NCBI RefSeq assembly: GCF_003050705.1
Contig: NZ_QAOG01000007.1
Span: forward strand, 170,997 to 234,996
Direction: 5' to 3'
Length of the DNA stretch: 64,000 nucleotides
From: Sphingomonas aurantiaca
GTDB lineage: Bacteria > Pseudomonadota > Alphaproteobacteria > Sphingomonadales > Sphingomonadaceae
The notes below the pieces were generated by a model that was given only the letters and a program-made list of their open reading frames with translations, had not been told where the DNA came from and did no database searches. The translations under genes and the position numbers were made by a program. The first letter of the stretch is position 1. Every line of letters begins with the position of its first letter. This document shows, piece by piece, positions 9,166-17,458 of the stretch.

Positions 9166-9217
9166 ATAGGCCTGATCATCCTGTTAGACAGGCTCCATAC
9201 TCAACTGGAGCAATGTT

Positions 9218-9766
9218 GTGGCCAAACGAGCCCTGATCGTAGTCGATCTGCAGAACGAATATGAAGCCAGTGGCAAGCTGCCGCTGGAGAATCTGGATCA
9301 AGCCGTCGCGAATGCGAAGCGTGTCCTCACGGCCGCGCGTGACGGCGAGGAGATGATCGTTCACATTCGTCACGAGACACCGAATTTGGACGTGGTACCT
9401 TTTGCGATTGGTACGAGCGGCACCGAAATCATCGCGGCAGTAGCGCCCGTCGATGGTGAAACAACGCTCACCAAGCACTACCCCAACGCCTTTCGCGACA
9501 CGGGGCTGAAGGCGCTGCTCGATGACGCGAGCGTGCAGGAGGTGATCATCGTCGGCGCGATGAGCCACATGTGCATCGATGCGACGGCTCGCGCAGCGTT
9601 CGACTTCGGTTATGCCGTGACCGTCATCGATGATGCCTGTGCCACGCGCGCGTTGTCGATCAACGGCGTCGAGGTTCCTGCCGCCCATGTCCACGCTGCC
9701 TTCATGGCCGCACTCGCCTTTGCCTACGGTCAGGTAGTCTCCACCGCCGACTTCCTTCCTGCCTGA
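9218..9766 (+). CDS. Isochorismatase-family cysteine hydrolase
   Basis: This 182-residue protein belongs to the isochorismatase-like hydrolases, which cleave amide or vinyl-ether bonds (nicotinamidases, ureidoacrylate and other amidohydrolases). The catalytic triad is complete: Asp10 in LIVVDLQNEY, Lys86 in LTKHYPNAF and Cys119 in SHMCIDATARAAFDFG. The GTG start at 9218 follows a GGAG at 9207-9210. It is divergent from the GlxA-type regulator and is followed 14 nt later by an MBL-fold gene, so it probably heads an operon. The substrate cannot be told. A frameshifted paralogue lies at 16002-16541. Confidence 0.88.
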   Translation: MAKRALIVVDLQNEYEASGKLPLENLDQAVANAKRVLTAARDGEEMIVHIRHETPNLDVVPFAIGTSGTEIIAAVAPVDGETTLTKHYPNAFRDTGLKALLDDASVQEVIIVGAMSHMCIDATARAAFDFGYAVTVIDDACATRALSINGVEVPAAHVHAAFMAALAFAYGQVVSTADFLPA

Positions 9767-9780
9767 GCTGGAGCATTACT

Positions 9781-10674
9781 ATGACATCGGAAACTCTGTC
9801 CGGCCTCTCTCGCCGCCAGCTTCTGGCAGCCGGTGGTGCCGCTGCCGTTACCCTCAGCGTTGCCCCTTCGCTCAAGGCAGCGCCGTTGCCTGCGCCAAGC
9901 ACCGGGGACTCGATAGTCCAGATCCGGAACGCGACAATTCGCGTCAACTATGCCGGGGTGCGGTTCCTGGTTGATCCCATGTTTGCGGATCCAGGGGCTT
10001 ATCCGGGCTTCCCTGGTTCGGCGATGAGCCATCTGCGCAATCCGCTCGTTCCTTTGCCAGTTGCAGTTGCAGACCTTGTCGATGCAGACGCTGTTATAGT
10101 TACCCATACGCATATCGACCACTGGGACGACGCCGCGCAGAAGGCACTGCCGAAGGCGATGCCAATCTTCGTTCAGAACGCAACGGACGCTGCCACCATT
10201 CGGGGGCAGGGTTTTTCTGATGTGCGGATTATGACGACGGATACGCGCTTCAAGGGTGTTCAACTTGCCCGGACAGGCGGGCATCATGGCGGAGATGCTG
10301 TGTTGCGTGCAGTGCCAGCGCTAGATCCCGTTAGCGGCGTTGTCTTTCGTCACCAATCGCACAAGTCGGTTTACGTCGTGGGGGACACCGTTTGGGATGC
10401 AGCCGTGTCGCAGGCGGTACAGACTTACAAGCCTGACGTCATCGTCCTCAATGCAGGGTATGCCCAATGGGTTGATCTCGGCCCGATCCTGATGGGTCCA
10501 CAAGGGGTACTATCCGTCCATCGCGCGGCACCGACCGCTCAGCTCGTCGCGACGCATATGGAAGCAATCAATCACTGTGTCCTTAGTCGGGCCGATCTCG
10601 CAGCCTTTGCTAAGAAGGAAGGCTTCGCTCAGCGGCTACTTATCCCCGCCGACGGCGAGAATATTTCGATCTAA
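9781..10674 (+). CDS. Tat-exported MBL-fold metallohydrolase
   Basis: The 297-residue protein has a twin-arginine signal (SRRQLLAAGGAAAVTLS at 10-26, cleaved near 33) and a metallo-beta-lactamase fold with the metal-binding HTHIDHWD at 109-116, further His residues in ARTGGHHGG (about 175) and Asp in VVGDTVWD (about 202). It resembles the UlaG-like branch of MBL proteins, which act on phosphodiesters or lactones. It follows the cysteine hydrolase by 14 nt with its own CTGGAG ribosome-binding site, so the pair are likely co-expressed under the GlxA-type regulator. Export to the periplasm is the clearest inference. Confidence 0.82.
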   Translation: MTSETLSGLSRRQLLAAGGAAAVTLSVAPSLKAAPLPAPSTGDSIVQIRNATIRVNYAGVRFLVDPMFADPGAYPGFPGSAMSHLRNPLVPLPVAVADLVDADAVIVTHTHIDHWDDAAQKALPKAMPIFVQNATDAATIRGQGFSDVRIMTTDTRFKGVQLARTGGHHGGDAVLRAVPALDPVSGVVFRHQSHKSVYVVGDTVWDAAVSQAVQTYKPDVIVLNAGYAQWVDLGPILMGPQGVLSVHRAAPTAQLVATHMEAINHCVLSRADLAAFAKKEGFAQRLLIPADGENISI

Positions 10675-10680
10675 GCAAGG

Positions 10681-10717
10681 CGCCGTGGGGCAACAACGGT
10701 GATGCTTCCCCACGGCG
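10681..10717 (+). terminator. Hairpin after the MBL-fold gene
   Basis: CGCCGTGGGG at 10681-10690 pairs with CCCCACGGCG at 10708-10717 across a 17-nt loop, right after the stop at 10674. The GC-rich stem sits where a terminator is expected, but no T run follows, so termination efficiency is uncertain. Confidence 0.5.
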
Positions 10718-10777
10718 TCAGCAACGGCTTGACACGGGGCTAGCGGATTAGTCGTTGATGTCAGCAAGGAGATGGGG

Positions 10778-11509
10778 ATGAAAATCGGGCTTTTCGTATC
10801 AGCTTTTGGGATGGCAGTCGCTACTACCGCGTACGCTGAGCCTACCCGTGTGGTGGTTCGGGTATTGAGTCAGGACGGCAAGTTTGTCGGCGATCATACT
10901 GGCGGTGCGCGCATCACCCTCCGCGACGCCAAGTCCGGTAAAACGCTGGCTCAAGGCATTACGAAGGGCGGCACCGGGAACACCGACCGGATCATGCGAG
11001 CGACCGGTCGCTCTCCACTGTTGCAAACCGACGACGCGGCAACCTTTGATACGATTGTCGACATTGCAGAGCCAACTCTAGTCGATCTCGAGGTGGCTGG
11101 ACCACTTGGGCGGCTTGGGTCGCTCCTCCAGGTAAAGTCTCAACGATGGATGGTGCCAGGCCAGGCAATCGATATCGGCAATGGCTGGATGGTCGAACTG
11201 CCTGGGCTGGCGATTACCCCGACCGCAATGCGCAGCGGCAGTGCCGTGGTGGTTCAAGCTAAGGTCGAGTTGATGTGCGGATGCCCAATCACCCCGGGGG
11301 GAGAATGGGATGCATCAGAGTATGTGGTAACAGCATCCGTCTGGTCGGCCGGCAAGAAACTGGTGACAACATCGCTGCCGTTTAAGGAGTCGCCTGGCGT
11401 ATTCGCCGGCTCGATAGATGTGCCATCGTCCATCCCGACGCAAATCTACATCAGCGCGATCAATACTAGAACCGGGAACTCCGGACTGGCTATAATACCC
11501 AACTTTTAG
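10778..11509 (+). CDS. Exported protein of unknown function
   Basis: This 243-residue protein has a clear Sec signal peptide (MKIGLFVSAFGMAVATTAYA) and no recognisable domain. I chose ATG 10778 over ATG 10772 because AAGGAG at 10766-10771 is then correctly spaced. The mature part looks like a beta-rich periplasmic fold; residues around 165-185 contain an MCGCPITPGG segment, with a CxC that might bind metal or form a disulphide. It follows the MBL gene at about 100 nt, behind a hairpin, so it may have its own promoter. The function is unknown. Confidence 0.7.
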   Translation: MKIGLFVSAFGMAVATTAYAEPTRVVVRVLSQDGKFVGDHTGGARITLRDAKSGKTLAQGITKGGTGNTDRIMRATGRSPLLQTDDAATFDTIVDIAEPTLVDLEVAGPLGRLGSLLQVKSQRWMVPGQAIDIGNGWMVELPGLAITPTAMRSGSAVVVQAKVELMCGCPITPGGEWDASEYVVTASVWSAGKKLVTTSLPFKESPGVFAGSIDVPSSIPTQIYISAINTRTGNSGLAIIPNF

Positions 11510-11667
11510 GGCGGCGAGCCTCGTAGTCACATAAAGTAGCCATCATTTTGATTTTCTAAGAACGGCCTTAGCCGCTTTATTTGAGTTATTTCGAAAATTG
11601 GGTTAGTTGGTCAGGAAAGCTAGAAAACCCGACTAGCATGATCGCGTCAGGTTGCTAGGACTTGAAA

Positions 11668-11994
11668 ATGGTGTCGACTTTTATCTACGCGTGCGCTGCT
11701 ATTGCAGAAATTGCCGGTTGTTTCGCCTTTTGGGCGTGGCTTCGCATGTCGAAGTCACCGTTCTGGCTTATTCCCGGCTGCCTCTCCTTGGTGATTTTTG
11801 CCTATCTTCTGACCCGCGTCGATAGCGCTGCTGCGGGACGTTCCTATGCCGCCTATGGCGGCATCTACATCACCTTTGCGGTTCTATGGCTCTGGGGAGC
11901 GGAAGGTGTCAGGCCTGACCGCTGGGATTTGGCTGGCACGGCACTCTGCATGTTAGGCGCCGGCGTAATCTTCTTTGGACCTCACCGCGCTTAA
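11668..11994 (+). CDS. YnfA/UPF0060-family small membrane protein
   Basis: The 108-residue protein matches the YnfA family in length and pattern: the start MVSTFIYACAAIAEIAGCFA aligns with the family N-terminus, and four hydrophobic segments follow. I chose ATG 11668 over the TTG at 11662 because AGGA at 11657-11660 is well placed for it. YnfA proteins resemble small multidrug resistance pumps and one has been linked to efflux, but the transported substrate is unclear. It stands alone with AT-rich DNA upstream. Confidence 0.88.
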   Translation: MVSTFIYACAAIAEIAGCFAFWAWLRMSKSPFWLIPGCLSLVIFAYLLTRVDSAAAGRSYAAYGGIYITFAVLWLWGAEGVRPDRWDLAGTALCMLGAGVIFFGPHRA

Positions 11995-12013
11995 CAGTCG
12001 GAATTGCCGACTG
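11995..12013 (+). terminator. Short hairpin directly after the ynfA-like gene
   Basis: CAGTCGG at 11995-12001 and CCGACTG at 12007-12013 form a 7-bp stem with a 5-nt loop immediately after the stop codon. There is no T tract, so it is only a possible terminator. Confidence 0.4.
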
Positions 12014-12160
12014 AGAAGGTCAACCAGGCCGCCCAGATGGGACAGGCACAAGGCCCCGCTACCTCCGCGCGACGATCCCAAAACCTATTTCTGCTAGCGC
12101 TTCCCGAATGAGAAATAGTAACGAGGATGAAGAATTGCAGGATCTGATGTGCCAGCACTG

Positions 12161-13141
12161 CTATGCTGGAGGCCAGCAGGTAAGGCCACTAACGTTTACT
12201 GCCAGTGGTTGGTCAAGCCGACGCTGCGTCTGCGGCGGATGACCAAAGTTGCGTAGGAAAGCGCACCGCATGCGCTCTGCATCTGCAAACCCAACAAATA
12301 ACGCGACTGTCCCGACCGGTTCATTCCCGTCGCGGAGACGGATGCGTGCGGCCTCGCAGCGCAGACGTTCGATCGCACGTGCAGGTGTTTCACCCGTTTC
12401 CTTCCGAAACAGGCGAGTGAATTGACGAACGCTCAGGCAGGCAGCCTCAGCAAGCCGATCGACTGACAACGGTTCTGAGAGGTGGTCGCGTGCGTAGGTT
12501 AGCGCCTTGCGGATGCGGTCGGTCCGCGGCTCCATCTGTGAGATTGCGGCGTACTGCGATTGTCCACCTGGTCGCCGGTGATACACGACGAGCTCGCGTG
12601 ATACCGATTTGGCCATTTCTGCGCCGTGATCGACCTCAATGCGTGCCAGCATAAGGTCAATACCAGCGGTCATGCCCGCTGACGTCCAGATCGCACCATC
12701 GTTGATGAAAATCCGGTCTGCATCGACCGTCACTCTGGGATATCGATCCTGTAATCTTTGCGCGAACTGCCAGTGGGTTGTCGCTCGTTTGCCGTCCAGA
12801 TAGCCCGCAGCGGCAAGCAGGAACGCACCGGTGCAAATGCTTGCGATGCTAGAGGCTTCGGCAGATGCACGCTGAATACCTGCAATGTTGTCAGGTTCCA
12901 GCATCGGTTCGATCATGCCGCCTACCACCACGACCGTCTCGGCTGGGGACGACCCCGCGAGGCGTGCCGTCAGGCTCAGCCCCGCATCACCCAAAACAGT
13001 ATCGCCGTCTTTGGAGACGAGTTCGATCCGGTAATAGTCTGTGCCAAGCAGACGGTTTGCCGCAGTCAGAGCCGCCGTAGGCCCGGCTAGATCCAGAAGT
13101 TGGAAGCCTTCGCACAGGTAGAAAGCGAACGGCGCTGACAT
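12161..13141 (-). CDS. GlxA-type transcriptional regulator (DJ-1/PfpI domain plus AraC HTH)
   Basis: The 326-residue protein has a DJ-1/PfpI-like N-terminal domain with the nucleophile-elbow Cys at 103 (SIASICTGAFLLAAAG), and a C-terminal AraC-type HTH (about 210-310; CLSVRQFTRLFRKETGETPA). It differs clearly from the regulator at 8155, so the two are old paralogues and not recent copies. It is divergent from the DJ-1 protein gene at 13306, with about 165 bp between, which is its most likely target. The DJ-1 domain in this family may sense a small molecule, but no ligand is known. Confidence 0.88.
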   Translation of the reverse strand: MSAPFAFYLCEGFQLLDLAGPTAALTAANRLLGTDYYRIELVSKDGDTVLGDAGLSLTARLAGSSPAETVVVVGGMIEPMLEPDNIAGIQRASAEASSIASICTGAFLLAAAGYLDGKRATTHWQFAQRLQDRYPRVTVDADRIFINDGAIWTSAGMTAGIDLMLARIEVDHGAEMAKSVSRELVVYHRRPGGQSQYAAISQMEPRTDRIRKALTYARDHLSEPLSVDRLAEAACLSVRQFTRLFRKETGETPARAIERLRCEAARIRLRDGNEPVGTVALFVGFADAERMRCAFLRNFGHPPQTQRRLDQPLAVNVSGLTCWPPA

Positions 13142-13305
13142 CGTACCTCCTTAGAACCAAGCCACATCACCTCCTATGCAAGTTGCTCCCGGATGCATCG
13201 GCATAAGCGACCTATGGCCGAAATTGAGGGATTAATGCCCTACAGCCATCCGTGACGGGGCGGTAGTGCGCTCGTTGCCAACTGACACGTGTGATGGAAT
13301 CAGCC

Positions 13306-14013
13306 ATGAAGATCACCTCCTACGATGGCATGCTCGCCTCGCTCGCGCCCGAAGGGGTTCCGCCGTTCCACGTTGGTATCCTGATCGGACCCGGCTTCGT
13401 GCCGATGGACATCATCGGTGTGCAGACCGTGCTGGCGATGATGCCAGGATCGCAGATCCACTTTATCTGGAAGAACCATGACGTGGTCGAAGGCTTTCGA
13501 TCGTGGCCGACCGTGCCTACGGCCACCTTCGAGACGTGCCCTCCGCTGGACGTCTTTGCGGTTGGTATGAACCCGCCCGAAGTCCAGAATGATCCAGACG
13601 TCATCGCTTTCACCCGGAAGGCGGCTGAAAGCGCGCGATATATCATCGGCGTCTGCAATGGCGTCGCGCTACTGGGTGCGGCCGGGTTAATCGAGGGACG
13701 GACGGTCGCAAGCAACTTTGCCGCCGAACGGCTTCTCGAGGACCTTGGCGCAGCCAAGGTGCTGGCGTCCGGCTCGGGGGCCGCGGTCGACGGCAATCTC
13801 TACACCGCTGGCCCCGGCATCGGTAGCTTCGAGGTGGCGCTGCTGGTTGCGGCAGACGCGTTTGGACGCGAAGCAGGCGAACTAGCGGAGTTCGCGATCG
13901 AGTATGACCCGCACCCTCCGTTCCGCACAGGCACCGTGGATGCTGCTTCATCGCAGATGCGAGACGCCGCCCGAGGGATGATCGGACCGATCATCGCTCA
14001 GTACCGCCGCTGA
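13306..14013 (+). CDS. DJ-1/PfpI-family protein, isonitrile-hydratase-like
   Basis: This cytoplasmic protein of 235 residues has a single DJ-1/PfpI domain. The conserved pair of the isonitrile hydratase (InhA) branch is present: Asp35 in GFVPMDIIGVQ and Cys117 at the nucleophile elbow in IIGVCNGVALLGAAG. I prefer ATG 13306 (MKITSYDGML) because GGAA precedes it at good distance; GTG 13291 and ATG 13294 are alternatives. It is transcribed away from the GlxA-type regulator and is followed by an STN-domain gene, a cytochrome b561 gene and an NmrA-like gene on the same strand. Substrate not predictable. Confidence 0.82.
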   Translation: MKITSYDGMLASLAPEGVPPFHVGILIGPGFVPMDIIGVQTVLAMMPGSQIHFIWKNHDVVEGFRSWPTVPTATFETCPPLDVFAVGMNPPEVQNDPDVIAFTRKAAESARYIIGVCNGVALLGAAGLIEGRTVASNFAAERLLEDLGAAKVLASGSGAAVDGNLYTAGPGIGSFEVALLVAADAFGREAGELAEFAIEYDPHPPFRTGTVDAASSQMRDAARGMIGPIIAQYRR

Positions 14014-14077
14014 GGAGGCGACCCGTCCTGAAGGGTCATACCATCGGCAAGTCCTGCATCAGTCAAAGGATGATTTC

Positions 14078-14413
14078 ATGTCCAAGTTCCTGCTTCCGAT
14101 CGCAATCGGGTTCGTCGCGCTACTGCCACACGCCGGCAAGGCGCAGGACGCCAGCTTCTACGACTGTCAGAATGACAGGATTCCGATCGCGATCGCGTCG
14201 ATGCCGTTGGACAAGGCGTTGGCCAAATTCACCAGTGTCACCCGTTGCCCGGTTTCGATCGACACGGATCGGATAAGAGGCCGCTCGACGCGCAGCATGA
14301 AGACCGCGCGGATCAAGGGGCGCTTGACGCCTGAACAGGCACTGGTCCGCATGTTGCGGAATACGCCACTCAATGGCCGGATGATCCACGGCGGCTTTTC
14401 GGTGAGCAATTAA
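14078..14413 (+). CDS. Stand-alone secreted STN-domain protein
   Basis: The 111-residue protein has a signal peptide (MSKFLLPIAIGFVALLPHAG, cleaved before QDAS) and then only an STN domain (Secretin/TonB short N-terminal domain; IAIASMPLDKALAKFTSVTR and the RLTPEQALVRMLRNTPLNGR repeat). STN domains normally sit at the N-terminus of signal-transducing TonB receptors or secretins; here nothing follows. Two Cys (YDCQN and TRCPVS) are shared with the paralogue at 18869 and may form a disulphide. The start is supported by AAAGGA at 14065-14070. It lies 64 nt after the DJ-1 gene. Confidence 0.75.
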   Translation: MSKFLLPIAIGFVALLPHAGKAQDASFYDCQNDRIPIAIASMPLDKALAKFTSVTRCPVSIDTDRIRGRSTRSMKTARIKGRLTPEQALVRMLRNTPLNGRMIHGGFSVSN

Positions 14414-14415
14414 CC

Positions 14416-15012
14416 GTGGGTGGCGTCTCGTTCCGGAACGATGGGCCACTGATGGTGACCGCTTCGGGGCGAGAAGTCTCGCGCTATCCCCTTGTTTTGC
14501 GACTGCTGCACTGGAGCCGTGCGCTGCTAATTATCGGGATGCTCGGTGCAGGGTGGTGGATGACCCGGCTCGACGATACGGTTCCGTCAAAATACGGCAC
14601 GTTCTATCCGACCCACAAGTCGTTCGGGTTGCTGGTCTTCGGCCTCGTCGTCACGCAGATCGCGATTCGATTGCGAACTGCGCTGCCGCCACCCGCTGCC
14701 GCAATTTCCATCTGGGAACAGCGGATGTCGACCTCGGTCCATACCGCTATGTACGTACTGCTAGTGGCAGTGCCGTTGATGGGCTACGCTATGTCGAGCA
14801 GCTATAGTCAAAGTGACGGAGTCACTTTGTTCGGCATTCCCGTTGCGGAGTTGCTGTCCAAGGATGACGCTCGCTTCGCAGTTTTCCAGTGGCTGCACCG
14901 AGTTATGGCCTACACGCTTCTGACCATGATCGGGCTGCATGTCGCTGGTGTCGTGAAGCACCGGTATTTCGACACACGGCCTGGAAGCGATGTCCTGCCG
15001 CGTATGTTCTAG
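14416..15012 (+). CDS. Cytochrome b561-family membrane protein
   Basis: The 198-residue protein is a four-helix bacterial cytochrome b561: haem-ligand His candidates occur in LRLLHWSRALLI, FYPTHKSFGLL, SVHTAMYVLLVA and WLHRVMAYTLLTMIGLHVAG. These proteins move electrons between the quinone pool and oxygen, superoxide or a periplasmic partner. The GTG at 14416 is 2 nt after the STN gene stop; ATG 14452 (MVTASGREVSRYP) is an equally good start. Immediate proximity to a secreted STN protein and a DJ-1 gene suggests a periplasmic redox role. Confidence 0.85.
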   Translation: MGGVSFRNDGPLMVTASGREVSRYPLVLRLLHWSRALLIIGMLGAGWWMTRLDDTVPSKYGTFYPTHKSFGLLVFGLVVTQIAIRLRTALPPPAAAISIWEQRMSTSVHTAMYVLLVAVPLMGYAMSSSYSQSDGVTLFGIPVAELLSKDDARFAVFQWLHRVMAYTLLTMIGLHVAGVVKHRYFDTRPGSDVLPRMF

Positions 15013-15086
15013 GCTGCGCCGGAACCGAAATCATCGAACTCATCCGTGTCGGTAGATTAGCCGGCGTTATCGAAAAGGAACATTAC

Positions 15087-15944
15087 ATGTCCTACATCAT
15101 CCATGGCGCGACTGGAGCGCAGGGCGCGCCCCTCTACAAGCAGCTTCTCGCATCCAATCGGGCTGCGCTTGCTGCGGTACGCAGCCCCGCCAGTGCGCAA
15201 GACATGCCCGCCATCATCATGGACAACGGTTCGATCAAGTCGCTGATCGCTGCTTACACCGGTGCGGACGGCGTGTTCGTGCATCTGCCGCAGACGGCAG
15301 AATCCGTGCGGCTGGAACAGGCGAACAACATTGTCGAGGCAATAGCCGTCGCCCGGCCGAAGCGCGTTGTGATCTCAACCAGCGGCGCGATCGTTGATCA
15401 GCCCGAAAGCATACTGCAGGCATCTGCCGATAGTGCTATCGCAACGCTGCTCCGCGGCGTGGCCGACAGCGGCGTGTCTCATGGTGTCATCGCGCCGCGC
15501 CAGTATCTGGAAAACCTGCTGCTGCCGATGGTCATCGGGCCGGTGAAGTCGGACGGCGTGCTGCCCTACCCGATGCGCGAAGATTTCGCCGTATCGTGGA
15601 GTTCACACCTCGATGTGGCAATCGCGGCGGAACGGCTGCTGACCGACCATTCCGTGACTGGCATAGTCGGCATCGGCCATATCCCAGGTCTGACAGGACC
15701 GGAACTGGCCCACGCGTTCTCAGAGCATCTTGCTCGCGAGATCCGGTTCGAGGCGCTGTCTCCCAAATCATTTGGCGCGCAGCTCGAACCACTGATCGGT
15801 CCTGCTGCTGTGAACATCGCAAGCTTCTACGCCGCGCTCCTGCAGATGCCTGATAACGTGGTGACTGCCAACACCAGCGCGCAGGAGCAACTCGGCCTTT
15901 GCCCGCGCAGCGTGGGGCAGTGGCTCACCGACATGGGAATTTAG
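15087..15944 (+). CDS. NmrA-like NAD(P)-binding Rossmann-fold protein
   Basis: The 285-residue protein begins at ATG 15087 (MSYIIHGATGAQGAPLYKQL), preceded by AAAAGGA; the longer frame upstream overlaps the cytochrome gene and is not used. The N-terminal HGATGAQG is the glycine-rich dinucleotide motif of atypical short-chain dehydrogenases. The YxxxK catalytic pair of classical enzymes is not evident, as in NmrA-type redox sensors and quinone reductases of the QorB type. It follows the cytochrome b561 gene by about 75 nt and probably belongs to the same unit. Confidence 0.78.
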   Translation: MSYIIHGATGAQGAPLYKQLLASNRAALAAVRSPASAQDMPAIIMDNGSIKSLIAAYTGADGVFVHLPQTAESVRLEQANNIVEAIAVARPKRVVISTSGAIVDQPESILQASADSAIATLLRGVADSGVSHGVIAPRQYLENLLLPMVIGPVKSDGVLPYPMREDFAVSWSSHLDVAIAAERLLTDHSVTGIVGIGHIPGLTGPELAHAFSEHLAREIRFEALSPKSFGAQLEPLIGPAAVNIASFYAALLQMPDNVVTANTSAQEQLGLCPRSVGQWLTDMGI

Positions 15945-16001
15945 GAGAGCCAGATCGGGCAGTTAGGGGGCGTTAATTTAGATTCCCCCTCCAATCGCAA
16001 T

Positions 16002-16541
16002 TCAGTCAGCAAACAACACTGATGTTGGCACGACCTTGGGATAGGCGAAGGCAAGCGCTGCCATGAACCTCGCGTGGACCTGTGGGGCCGGGACGTCGAC
16101 GCCATCGCTGACCCGCGCGTGCGTAGCGCAGGCGTCGCCGACCACCGTCCGAAATCGAATGAGGCACGCGCGGTTGCATCGATGCACATGTGGCTCACCG
16201 CGCCAAAGATCCCTACATCCGTGATGCTCGCCTCTTCCAAGATGTTCTTCAGTCCGGTGTCGCGGAAGGACTTGGGGGTAACGCTTGGACAGTATGGCCT
16301 CGCCATCGACGGGTGCCACGGCAGCAATGATCTCCGTGCCGTTCGTGCCGGCCGCGAACGGTGCATCTGCGAAACCGGGGGTCTCGTGGCGGAAGTGGAC
16401 GATCAGGTCCTGTCGGTCCCGCGCGGCGGTGAGGACACACTTCGCATTCGCGATGGTCTGGTCCAGGTTCTTCAGTGGTAACTTACCGTCGGCTCGATAC
16501 TTGTTCTGAAGATCGACCACGATCAGGGCGCGCTTTTCCAT
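16002..16541 (-). pseudogene. Decayed isochorismatase-family hydrolase (two frame changes)
   Basis: Reading leftwards from ATG 16541 the product is clearly a paralogue of the hydrolase at 9218 (MEKRALIVVDLQNKYRADGK). After AILSKRYP the match moves to another frame (FRDTGLKNILEEASITDVGI and SHMCIDATARASFDFG), and near GDACATHARVSDGVDVPAPQ it returns to the first. So two compensating indels leave the middle of the protein, including the catalytic Cys, out of frame in the full-length reading. It is divergent from a decayed GlxA-type regulator, mirroring the intact pair at 8155-9766. Confidence 0.85.
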
Positions 16542-16546
16542 TCCCT

Positions 16547-17445
16547 TACTCCGGCGCACAGCTGGCGGCGGTTTTCGGCATTACTGACTTGTTGGTTGCC
16601 GCCGATCGCATTGCAGCTAGGTCGGATCCAGCGTCTAGTGGTACGTTAGTCGTGGCCCATTGGGCTGCCATCGGCGTAAGGGGTACGCTTACACGGGTCT
16701 ATTCCTCGGTTTCGCATACCACGACTCCATCTATCTACCTCCTTCCCCCGCATTGGACAGCCCGGCAACGATACGGTGCCGGTCGTGACGCGTTGGTTGC
16801 AAGAACGGTACGGACGGCGCCGTACTAACCTCGGTCTGCTTGGGCGCGTTCCTGCTCGGCGAAATGGATCTTCTCAACGGTCGTACGGTCACGACGCACT
16901 GGGCCTATGAGGATCGCCTCCTAAGCCGCTTTCCTCTGACGAAGCTCGACACGGATCGGATCGTCATTGACGACGATGACATCGTCACCGCTGGCGGTGT
17001 CATGGCGTGGGCGGATCTTTGCCTGACGATCATAGCCAGGTTCCTTAGGGATGCTGTGATGATCGGAGTGGCGCGTAGTTTCCTGATCGATCCGCCGGGG
17101 CGAGAGCAGATGCGATCCTGAAAGTGCAGAAGTTCATGCAAGGCAGTCAGGGCAAGATCGTCAACGTCCCGCCGCTCGCGGCGCAGGCGGGGCTGAAGGA
17201 CCGGACGTTCCTGCGGCGCTTCCAAAAAGGCGACCGGTCACACGACGACGGACTATTGGCAGCGCTTGCGCATATCGAACGCGAGAGCGAAGCCGCGTGA
17301 TACAGGGCTTGCGATCGATCAGATCGGCTGGGAGGTCGGCTACACGGATCCGAGCGCGTTCCATAAGGTCGTCAATCGGATCGTCGGCCTCTCCCCATCC
17401 GATTACCGACGACGGTTCGCGAGCGGGGAGAGGCCGACGACCTGA
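16547..17445 (+). pseudogene. Decayed GlxA-type regulator, paralogue of 8155-9165
   Basis: Homology to the regulator at 8155-9165 runs the whole length but through several frames: GITDLLVAADRIAARSDPAS from about 16570, then a new frame from about 16840 (LNGRTVTTHWAYEDRLLSRF), a loss of roughly 15 residues after DPPGREQ near 17109, a third frame (ILKVQKFMQGSQGKIVNVPP), and a last change after RRFQK near 17229, ending SPSDYRRRFASGERPTT at 17445. The first residues and the divergent promoter are missing, because the hydrolase start lies only about 6 bp away. It cannot make a working protein. Confidence 0.88.
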
Positions 17446-17458
17446 ATGGTGCCTGGGA

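Noticed and set aside
10729..10757. TTGACA at 10729-10734 as a -35 box for the exported protein gene
   Set aside because: No acceptable -10 box lies 16-18 bp downstream.
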